Source: Wenzhouxiangella sp. XN24
GTDB lineage: Bacteria > Pseudomonadota > Gammaproteobacteria > Steroidobacterales > XN24
Length of the DNA stretch: 64,000 nt
Direction of reading: 5' to 3'
Assembly: GCF_011064545.1 (NCBI RefSeq)
Contig: NZ_JAAMFG010000036.1
Span: 248,001-312,000 of the forward strand
In this document: positions 1-6,867 of the stretch, piece after piece
Layout: every line of letters begins with the position of its first letter
How positions within the stretch are numbered: position 1 is the stretch's first letter
Position numbers and translations under genes: made by a program
The notes under the pieces: generated by a model
Told to the model about the DNA's origin: nothing
The model's database searches: none
What the model saw: only the letters and a program-made list of their open reading frames with translations

Positions 1-1
1 C

Positions 2-211
2 GCCTGCATCGCCTGCCACGGCCCCACCGGCCTGGGCAACCCGCTCGCCCGGTATCCCGTGGTGGCCGCCCAGCACGCCACCTATTCGGCACTTTCGCTG
101 CGCGCCTATGCCTCCGGTGAACGGCCCAACCAGATCATGCAGGACATCGCCGGCCGCATGACCGAGGAAGATATCGTCGCCGTGAGTTCGTACCTGCAGG
201 GACTCCGCTAG
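2..211 (+). CDS. Cytochrome c4-type protein, C-terminal haem domain (5' end outside the window)
   Basis: The first 70 codons in frame encode the end of a class I c-type cytochrome, a periplasmic electron carrier. The haem-attachment motif CIACH is at the very start, followed by a GLGNP loop. A methionine in the QIMQDIAGRMTEED segment is the likely sixth iron ligand, and the protein ends in a typical terminal helix (DIVAVSSYLQGL). Spacing and sequence resemble the second haem domain of dihaem cytochrome c4, and a cytochrome c4 next to dsbA is a common gammaproteobacterial order. Only the C-terminal part is visible, so the number of haems is inferred. Confidence 0.8.
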   Translation, partial: ACIACHGPTGLGNPLARYPVVAAQHATYSALSLRAYASGERPNQIMQDIAGRMTEEDIVAVSSYLQGLR

Positions 212-273
212 CCCGGGGAACTCCACGGCGCCGGCATTGCCTGAACTGACTCAGATACTCCCGAGGAATCCGC

Positions 274-1071
274 ATGAAGATGACCCGCACCGCCCTCGCC
301 GTACTTGCCGTGATCGCGTTCGGCGCCTGCAGCGCCGAGCCTCCGGCCGGATCGGCCGACGCGACGCCACCTGCCGCGCAGCCGGCGACGGAATCCCAGC
401 CCGTGTCGCGGCCGGCCACCGCGGAGGCGCCCGCCGCGGCAACCACCGCCCCGGCCGAGCAGCCGGTGCGCGTCGCCCAGGCCGATACCGCCGAGAAAGC
501 GACGAACAGCCGCTTCGTCGCCGGACAGCACTACCAGGTCCTCAACCCGGCCCAGCCCACCAATGTCACGCCGGGCAAGGTCGAAGTCGTCGACGTCTTC
601 TGGTACGGCTGCGGCGGCTGCTTCGCGCTCGCGCCCTATCTCGAAGCGTGGAAGGCCAACAAACCGGAGGCGGCCGAATACGTGCAGGTGCCCGCGACGC
701 TGAACACGAGCTGGCAGCCGCATGCCCGCCTGTATTTCGCCACCCGCGCCCTCGGGATCGCGGATCGCACCCACAGCGCCATCTTTCGCGAGTACCACGT
801 CAACCGGAACCCGCTCAACACCATGGACGCGATGCTCGAGTTCCTCGGCGAATACGGCGTCTCGGCCGAAGACGCCCGGGCGGCGCTGACCAGCTTCGGC
901 GTGGATGCCGAACTGCGTGCGGCCGATATCCGCGCGCGCCGCTACGGGCTCATGTTCGTGCCGGCGGTGGTGGTCAACGGCAAGTACCTCGTCGGGATCG
1001 AGCAGGCCGGCAGCCCGGAAGCCGCGATCGAGGTCATCAATCACCTGGTGGCGATGGAAGCCGGCACCTGA
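274..1071 (+). CDS. dsbA: Thiol:disulfide interchange protein, DsbA family
   Basis: This 265-residue exported protein would introduce or shuffle disulfide bonds in the periplasm. The N-terminus has a hydrophobic segment ending in AFGAC, which could be a lipobox, followed by an Ala/Pro/Glu-rich linker to about residue 75. The DsbA thioredoxin fold then begins. The catalytic CxxC is CGGC (Cys113 and Cys116) in WYGCGGCFAL, and the cis-proline loop FVPAVVVNG is near residue 230. The helical insertion is of normal length. The CGGC dipeptide differs from the CPHC of E. coli DsbA, and the long N-terminal linker suggests membrane tethering. It lies 62 bp after the cytochrome and just before a DsbD-like gene. 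Confidence 0.85.
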   Translation: MKMTRTALAVLAVIAFGACSAEPPAGSADATPPAAQPATESQPVSRPATAEAPAAATTAPAEQPVRVAQADTAEKATNSRFVAGQHYQVLNPAQPTNVTPGKVEVVDVFWYGCGGCFALAPYLEAWKANKPEAAEYVQVPATLNTSWQPHARLYFATRALGIADRTHSAIFREYHVNRNPLNTMDAMLEFLGEYGVSAEDARAALTSFGVDAELRAADIRARRYGLMFVPAVVVNGKYLVGIEQAGSPEAAIEVINHLVAMEAGT

Positions 1072-1082
1072 GGCCGCGAAGC

Positions 1083-1112
1083 GCCCGGCCTGGCGACATC
1101 GCCAGGCCGGGC
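1083..1112. terminator. Perfect 14-bp hairpin between dsbA and the dsbD-like gene
   Basis: GCCCGGCCTGGCGA and its exact reverse complement are separated by two bases, 12 bp after the dsbA stop. No U-tract follows. It could be a transcription attenuator, an mRNA-stability hairpin or a Rho-assisted end. The structure is seen directly; the role is inferred. Confidence 0.45.
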
Positions 1113-1156
1113 GGCACCGCGCGGCGCGGCGCGGTCACATCACTCCAGGGCATGCC

Positions 1157-3223
1157 ATGCGCCTGCTGACCACTTGCCTGCTGCTGTTTACCTCGCTGCT
1201 GGCGCCGCCGCCCGCAACGGCAGCTGATCCTGCACCATTGCGCACGGACCACCTGGATTCCCGCCTCGTCGCGGCCCAGGAGGCCGTGGTGCCGGGTCAG
1301 CCCTTGCAGGTCGGCCTGTGGCTGGAACACGACCCGGAATGGCACACCTACTGGCTTAACCCGGGCGACTCGGGCCTGCCGACCCGGATCCAGTTCGACC
1401 TGCCGCCCGGCTTCGATGCCGGACCCGTCCAGTGGCCGATTCCCGAGCGCCTCCCGGCCGGACCGCTGGTGAATTTCGGCTACGGCGGCACCATCGTGCT
1501 GCCGGTCCTGCTGACGGTGCCGGGGGACCTGCAGGCCGAAAGCGTCACCTTGAATGCGCGCGCGGACTGGCTCGTCTGTCGTGTCGAGTGCATCCCGGGC
1601 GAAGGCGAATACACGTTGACGCTCCCGGTCGCGCCGACGACGGCGCCGGACCCGCGATGGGCCGGCGATTTCGCCCTGGCCGAGCGCCGCCAGCCGCGCC
1701 CGGCCGCCGCCGAGGCGGCCATCAGCTACACGGAAGAGACCGTCGAGATCCGCCTCCCGGCGGGGGATGCACTGGCGCAAGAACCCGACCCGGAATGGGT
1801 GTTCTTTCCGGTGACGCCGCAGATCGTCTCCAACACCGCCACGCCGCGCTGGGTGGAGACGCAGGACGGCCTGGCACTTGTGCTCCCCAAGAGCGACTAC
1901 TTCGTCGCCGAGCCCGAGCGCTTCGAATTCCTGCTCGCGCAAGGCGACACCGGCCTGCTGTTCGGCACGCGCGCGGAGGCGACACCGACCGCGACACCGA
2001 CCGTGACACCGATTGCTGCGAACGGCGACTTACCCGGGCTGCTGGCCGCGCTCGGGCTGGCCTTGCTGGGCGGCCTGATTCTGAACCTGATGCCCTGCGT
2101 GTTTCCGGTGCTGTTCCTCAAGGCGACCGCCGCCATCGAGGCCGGCGGGGATCGCGCACGCCTGCGGCGCCAGGGCGCGTTCTACACGCTCGGGGTGGTG
2201 TCGAGTTTTGTCGCGATCGCGATCCTCCTGCTGGCGCTGCGTGCGTCCGGCGAGGCGCTCGGCTGGGGCTTCCAGCTGCAGTCCCCCGTCTTCGTGGCGG
2301 CGCTCGCACTGCTGTTCTTCGTTCTCGCGATGAACTTTGCGGGCCTGGTCGAGTTCGGCGGCAGGGGGCTCGCCGGGCTCGGCCAGCGCCTGGTCCGCGG
2401 CCACGGCGACCGGGCCGCGTTCTTCACCGGGGTGCTCGCCTGTCTCGTGGCCAGTCCCTGCACCGCACCGTTCATGGGTGTCGCGCTGGGTGCGGCGCTG
2501 GCGCTCCCGGCCCCGGCGGGGCTGGCCGTTTTCGCCGCCCTCGGGCTGGGTCTGGCCCTGCCGATCCTGGCGCTCGGATGGGTGCCCGGCCTCGCGAACG
2601 TCCTGCCGCGCCCGGGGACATGGATGGAAACCTTCCGCCGCGCCCTCGCCTTCCCGCTGTTGCTGACCGTCTGCTGGCTCTTGTGGGTCTATGGCGAGCA
2701 GACCTCCGTGCTCGCCATGAGCCGGCTCCTGGCCGCCCTGGTGACTGTCGCTTTCGGGCTCTGGCTGCTCGCCCGGCGCGACGCCTGGCGCTGGCTCGGC
2801 TGGACCGCGCTCGCCGTCGGCCTGGTCTTCCCCTTGCTGCAGGCCCCGGATGTCAGTGCGCCCCGGAGCGATCCGTCCACCGCGGCTTACGAGCCCTGGT
2901 CGGCCGCCCGCCTCGAGGAACTGCGCGCCGCGGGGCGGCCGGTGCTCGTCAACATGACGGCCGCCTGGTGCATCACCTGCCTGGCCAACGAACGGGTGGC
3001 GCTGTCCTCGCCGGAGTTCCATGCTGCGCTCGAGGCCCGGGGCGTCCGTTACCTCAAGGGCGACTGGACCCGGCGTGACTCCGAAATCACGGCCTACCTC
3101 GAATCCTTCGGCAGGAGCGGGGTGCCGCTTTATGTGCTCTATCCGGGCCCCGGGCGGGAACCGGTAGTGCTGCCGCAGTTACTCAGCGTGGCGATCGTAC
3201 GCGCGGCGCTGGAAGACATCTGA
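1157..3223 (+). CDS. DsbD-family cytoplasm-to-periplasm thiol reductase
   Basis: The 688-residue inner-membrane protein carries electrons from cytoplasmic thioredoxin to periplasmic thiol proteins. An N-terminal signal peptide ends near ATAADPAP. A periplasmic beta-rich domain follows, with a cysteine in the DWLVCRVECIPG segment. A short Thr/Pro linker is encoded by a 12-bp tandem repeat near 1980-2015. The multi-span transmembrane domain carries its redox cysteines in LMPCVFPVLF (about residue 313) and ASPCTAPFMG (about residue 434). The C-terminal thioredoxin domain has CITC at Cys605 and Cys608. The ATG at 1157 is chosen because it starts the signal peptide; the frame stays open further upstream into dsbA, which is not meaningful. 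The N-domain resembles the ScsB/DsbD-like subgroup more than classical DsbD. Confidence 0.85.
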   Translation: MRLLTTCLLLFTSLLAPPPATAADPAPLRTDHLDSRLVAAQEAVVPGQPLQVGLWLEHDPEWHTYWLNPGDSGLPTRIQFDLPPGFDAGPVQWPIPERLPAGPLVNFGYGGTIVLPVLLTVPGDLQAESVTLNARADWLVCRVECIPGEGEYTLTLPVAPTTAPDPRWAGDFALAERRQPRPAAAEAAISYTEETVEIRLPAGDALAQEPDPEWVFFPVTPQIVSNTATPRWVETQDGLALVLPKSDYFVAEPERFEFLLAQGDTGLLFGTRAEATPTATPTVTPIAANGDLPGLLAALGLALLGGLILNLMPCVFPVLFLKATAAIEAGGDRARLRRQGAFYTLGVVSSFVAIAILLLALRASGEALGWGFQLQSPVFVAALALLFFVLAMNFAGLVEFGGRGLAGLGQRLVRGHGDRAAFFTGVLACLVASPCTAPFMGVALGAALALPAPAGLAVFAALGLGLALPILALGWVPGLANVLPRPGTWMETFRRALAFPLLLTVCWLLWVYGEQTSVLAMSRLLAALVTVAFGLWLLARRDAWRWLGWTALAVGLVFPLLQAPDVSAPRSDPSTAAYEPWSAARLEELRAAGRPVLVNMTAAWCITCLANERVALSSPEFHAALEARGVRYLKGDWTRRDSEITAYLESFGRSGVPLYVLYPGPGREPVVLPQLLSVAIVRAALEDI

Positions 3224-3249
3224 ACCCGACGACCCGAGGAGAAAAGTCG

Positions 3250-3864
3250 ATGCGCAAGTCCTTCCCCTTCGCCGTGCTGGCGACGCTGTCACTGGCGATG
3301 GCCACGCCCGCGGCCATCGCCGCCGACGCCGAGATCGGCGCCCCGGCACCGGCCTTCAGCCTGACCGGTCTCGACGGCCAGACGCATGATCTCAGCGACT
3401 TCGCCGGCAAGACCGTGGTGCTCGAGTGGACCAATCACGAGTGCCCGTTCGTCGTGAAGCATTACGACGGCGGCAATATCCCGCGACAGCAGGCCACCGC
3501 CACCGCCGCCGGCGTCGTCTGGATCGTCATCAATTCGTCTGCGCCCGGCAAGCAGGGGCACGTCAACGCCGACGAAGCGCGACGCATCCAGGCGGACTGG
3601 AACGCCGGCCAGACGCATTACCTGTTCGACGGGGATGGTGCGGTCGGCCGTGCCTATGGCGCCAAGACGACGCCGCATATGTATGTCATCGATCCGGACG
3701 GCGTGCTGCGCTACAACGGCGCGATCGATTCGATCCCCAGCGCGAAGATCGCGGATCTCGACGCCGCCGAGCAGTTCGTGGAGCTGGCGCTGGCGGAACT
3801 TGCGGCGCGCCAGCCCGTGAGCCGCCCGCTGACCCAGCCTTACGGCTGCAGCGTGAAGTACTAG
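3250..3864 (+). CDS. Exported redoxin/thioredoxin-like protein with a single active-site cysteine
   Basis: The 204-residue protein has a signal peptide (cleavage probably after AAIAA) and an AhpC/TSA-type redoxin fold starting IGAPAPAFSLTGLDG. The expected active-site position reads HECPFVVKHYD, with one cysteine where thioredoxins have CxxC. A second cysteine is close to the C-terminus (YGCSVKY). The TTPHMYVID segment gives the cis-proline loop. The gene begins 26 bp after the DsbD-like gene with a good ribosome site (GAGGAG), so the two are probably cotranscribed and DsbD may reduce this protein. The substrate is unknown; peroxidase and generic thiol-oxidoreductase roles are both possible. 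Confidence 0.7.
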   Translation: MRKSFPFAVLATLSLAMATPAAIAADAEIGAPAPAFSLTGLDGQTHDLSDFAGKTVVLEWTNHECPFVVKHYDGGNIPRQQATATAAGVVWIVINSSAPGKQGHVNADEARRIQADWNAGQTHYLFDGDGAVGRAYGAKTTPHMYVIDPDGVLRYNGAIDSIPSAKIADLDAAEQFVELALAELAARQPVSRPLTQPYGCSVKY

Positions 3865-3891
3865 CGCGGGTCGCGCCGGCCCCTTGGCGAT

Positions 3892-3921
3892 CCGGGCCCG
3901 GAGTCACGCCTCCGGGCCCGG
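3892..3921. terminator. Strong hairpin between convergent redoxin and usp genes
   Basis: A perfect 12-bp stem (CCGGGCCCGGAG with its complement) encloses a 6-base loop in the 97-bp gap between two convergent genes. There is no U-run on either strand, so a bidirectional terminator is plausible but not proven. Confidence 0.5.
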
Positions 3922-3961
3922 CCTGCCGGTCATGTCTCCTTTAATCCTGCCGGGGACCCCG

Positions 3962-4393
3962 TTACTTGACGAGGACGACCGGGAGTTCAGAAAGCTGCGC
4001 GACCTTGTTCGCGGTGGAACCGAGCAGCAACTGGCTGAGTCCGCCGCCACCGCTCTTGCCCATGACGATCGCATCGCAATCCAGCGCCTCCGCCCGCCCG
4101 GCGATCGTCAGGCCGACGTCCCAGGCCGCAAGCACTTCCCGCGTGAAGTTGATCCCGGCATCCCGAAGGATTTTCTCGGCTTCGGCCAGCGCCGGGTCGG
4201 CATGCTCGCGCTCGATCTTCTCCAGTTCCCCCGCCCCCATCTTGGGCGCCACCGGACCGTAAGGGGCGGGCACCCAATGCACGTAGAGCAGGGTCACACC
4301 CAGCTTGTCGTTGTTTCCGGCCAGCTTGACGGCATGTTTGACGGCACGCAGCGAGCTTTCTGATCCGTCCACTGGAAGCAGGATTTTCTGCAT
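3962..4393 (-). CDS. Universal stress protein, UspA family
   Basis: The 143-residue protein is a single Usp domain. It starts MQKILLPVDGSESS, and the ATP-binding signature near the C-terminus is GKSGGGGLSQLLLGSTANKV, matching the G-2x-G-9x-G(S/T) pattern of ATP-binding Usp proteins. Such proteins bind nucleotides in the cytoplasm and aid survival under stress. A strong ribosome site (AAGGAGG) precedes the ATG. The gene stands alone between a convergent redox operon and the phospholipase D fusion gene. Confidence 0.9.
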   Translation of the reverse strand: MQKILLPVDGSESSLRAVKHAVKLAGNNDKLGVTLLYVHWVPAPYGPVAPKMGAGELEKIEREHADPALAEAEKILRDAGINFTREVLAAWDVGLTIAGRAEALDCDAIVMGKSGGGGLSQLLLGSTANKVAQLSELPVVLVK

Positions 4394-4550
4394 GACTTTT
4401 CCTCCTTATTCTTGCGACGGGCAGGCGCGAGCGCGAGACCGATTGCCGGGCCCGCATGGCGCGTGCGCCCGCAATCGCCGACGCAGCCAGCGCCGCCGTT
4501 CACCCAGAGCTTAGTTCACGTCGCGGCATTCGGCCGCAAGCCGGCACGGC

Positions 4551-6761
4551 TCAGTCCGAAGGTGTCTGTCCCGACCGCTGCACGGCGCGGCGCAGCAAGG
4601 CCATCGCGCCCACGATCGCGAGGAGCACGAGACCCAGTATGAGAAAACTGCCGGGTCCCGGGTCGCGGATCGCCTTGAGCATGCGGTCGATGAACAAGGC
4701 TGCGCCGAGAATCCCCGGCGCGAGACCGATGATGGTGCCGAGGAGGAAATCCCGCAGGCTGATGTGCGAAGCGCCGGCGATCAGGTTGATGATCGTAAAG
4801 GGCGCGACCGGCACGATCCGCACGGTGACGACGGCAAGAATACCGCGCCGCGCGAGCGCGCGACTGAGCCGGTCGAGCCGTGACCCCGCGAGCCGGCGGA
4901 GCGTTTCGCGACCAAAAAACCGCCCCAGGGCGTAAGTGACGCCCGCTCCCAGCAGGGAACCCACGGCAGCATAGATCCCGCCGAGCAACGGGCCGAAGAC
5001 CAGCACGCTGGCGGCGATCATCAGGGTCACGGGCACGACCAGCACGCTGCCGAGCACGAAACCGCCGAGCACCACCGCAGGAGCGGAAGGCATGTCGCGG
5101 ATACCCGCCACCAGCCCGGCGAGTCGCTCGGGCGCGAGCCAGTCGCCGAGGTCCGTCCATCGCCAGAGCACGGCGAGGCCGACGAAAAACAGCAGGATGG
5201 CCGCCACACCGAGGCCGCGTCCGAGCAGCGACGCCGAGGGCTCATAACTGGAGATCAGGGCCACCAGGTGCTTCGGTTCCACCGGCTTTTCCGGATCGAG
5301 ATACCGGCCCTCGGGAATCCATTCGTCTGCCGCCTCGGGCACCTCGGGCTCCAGCGGCTCGAGCGCGCGTTCCGGAGAGTGAAGGGTATCGATCGTCTCC
5401 AGCAGCGAACCGGTGCGCGCCTCGGCAGCGGCCACCGCTGCGGGGGTGGTGCCCTGGTGCTCGGCGAGCAGCCGATGGCGCAGGCCGCGAATGGCGCGCC
5501 GGACACGTTCCTCGCCACGCGACTCGATCACGAGGTTGCACTCGGTATCGAAACCCATGGAGCGATTGTTGAGATTGGCCGAACCGATCGTCAGCAGGTC
5601 GTCGTCGATGACGAACACCTTGGCGTGCACGTTCACGAAGCTGTCCCCCAGGGCGGCGATGTTGGGGTAGAAACTGCGGTAACGCGAAGGCGGCGCGTGC
5701 TCCCGCAGCCGGCGATGCAGGCGGGCGCGCAGCACGCCGACCGTGTACTCCTCGAGCCAGCCGCTCTCGTTGAGCCGGCTGACCATCGCCACCTCGGGCC
5801 CGTCCGCTTCACTCAGACGCGCAACCAGTGCGGTGGCGATCGAGTCCGCGCTGAAATACTGGTTCTCGAAGTACAGCTGGCGGCGCGCGGCACCGATCGC
5901 ATCCAGGTGCAGCGCCTTGATCTCCTGCACGCCCTCGCGTCCGTCGTAGGGCGGCTCGGTCCGCGCGATGCCCACCTCGGCATCATCCAGGTCCACGTGC
6001 AGCGCTTCGGGCCACGCATCGGTCCCGCCGCCGTCGGAAGGCGGGGGCGCATGACCCGTCGCACGTCGCCAGCGCTCGCGCGCCAGTTCGCCGAGCGCTG
6101 CAGCCGCCGGACCGTCCACGGCCATCTGCAGGTCGTGAAACGGCGGGCAGTTCCCACCCGTGGGATGGCACCGGTGCGGCTCTTCCCGGCGGTGCGCCGA
6201 GGTGTCCCAGCGACAGTGCGTAAGATCGAGGCCGCCGACGAAGGCCACGGCATCGTCGATGACGACGACTTTCTGGTGATGGGAGGCGCCGACCGGATGA
6301 GCGCCGTCGAGCTCGAAGCGAACCCGTCGATGGGTTTGCCAGCCGAGCTTGAAACGCGGGAGCAGTTCCCGGTCCGTGGCGTACAGCATCGCGAAATCCC
6401 AGTCGAGCAGGCGGATGCACAGCGACCGGTGGCGCCGGGCCAGGGCATTGAAGAAATCGCCCAGCTCCTCCGGCAGGCCGTCATCCGCGCCTTCGGGCAC
6501 GAGCCTGATGCGGCTGTCCAGGTCCCAGCCGAGCACGTAGATGGAATGCCGCGCCTTGCGGGCTGCCGCGCGGACGGCGGCGAAATAGTCCTCGCCGTCG
6601 ACGAGAAACGCGACACGCGATGCCTTCTCGATGCGCCAGCAGTTTCTGCCCGGCACCAGCAGGCGCCCCGGATCGCGCGCCTCCGTTCCCGTCCCGTCCG
6701 CGCGGCCGGCGGCTTCGCCGGAGACGCCGGACTCGCGAGATGACTGTATCTTGTCCGTCAT
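4551..6761 (-). CDS. Phospholipase D-like protein fused to a VTT/DedA-type membrane domain
   Basis: The 736-residue protein has two phospholipase D HxKxxxxD motifs: HHQKVVVIDD at about residue 161 and VHAKVFVIDD at about 378, the latter followed by GSANLNNRSMGFD. The pair marks a complete cardiolipin-synthase/PLD catalytic core that acts on phosphodiester head groups. After a linker (about 430-520) the C-terminal 200 residues are a multi-span VTT (SNARE-associated, TVP38/DedA-like) domain containing a hydrophobic FGPLLGGIYAAVGSLLGAG segment and RIVPVAPFTIINLIAG. The ATG at 6761 is chosen because longer starts would overlap the divergent peptidase gene. PLD-VTT fusions occur in other proteobacteria. 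Lipid transfer or remodelling at the inner membrane is a reasonable inference. Confidence 0.85.
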   Translation of the reverse strand: MTDKIQSSRESGVSGEAAGRADGTGTEARDPGRLLVPGRNCWRIEKASRVAFLVDGEDYFAAVRAAARKARHSIYVLGWDLDSRIRLVPEGADDGLPEELGDFFNALARRHRSLCIRLLDWDFAMLYATDRELLPRFKLGWQTHRRVRFELDGAHPVGASHHQKVVVIDDAVAFVGGLDLTHCRWDTSAHRREEPHRCHPTGGNCPPFHDLQMAVDGPAAAALGELARERWRRATGHAPPPSDGGGTDAWPEALHVDLDDAEVGIARTEPPYDGREGVQEIKALHLDAIGAARRQLYFENQYFSADSIATALVARLSEADGPEVAMVSRLNESGWLEEYTVGVLRARLHRRLREHAPPSRYRSFYPNIAALGDSFVNVHAKVFVIDDDLLTIGSANLNNRSMGFDTECNLVIESRGEERVRRAIRGLRHRLLAEHQGTTPAAVAAAEARTGSLLETIDTLHSPERALEPLEPEVPEAADEWIPEGRYLDPEKPVEPKHLVALISSYEPSASLLGRGLGVAAILLFFVGLAVLWRWTDLGDWLAPERLAGLVAGIRDMPSAPAVVLGGFVLGSVLVVPVTLMIAASVLVFGPLLGGIYAAVGSLLGAGVTYALGRFFGRETLRRLAGSRLDRLSRALARRGILAVVTVRIVPVAPFTIINLIAGASHISLRDFLLGTIIGLAPGILGAALFIDRMLKAIRDPGPGSFLILGLVLLAIVGAMALLRRAVQRSGQTPSD

Positions 6762-6867
6762 GAACGCCTCAAAGCATAGCGCAGGCGTGGATGTGAACAG
6801 GCACGCAGCGTAGCCGGTTGCCAGTCCATTAATATAGTGCGTTTTGCAAAGCCCGGACGACGACACC

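Noticed and set aside
905-1156. A longer N-terminus for the DsbD-like protein
   Set aside because: The extra frame overlaps dsbA; the signal peptide at 1157 marks the true start.
5268-6743. A 491-residue plus-strand frame opposite the phospholipase D gene
   Set aside because: It is the antisense shadow of a well-supported gene; no domain or ribosome site.
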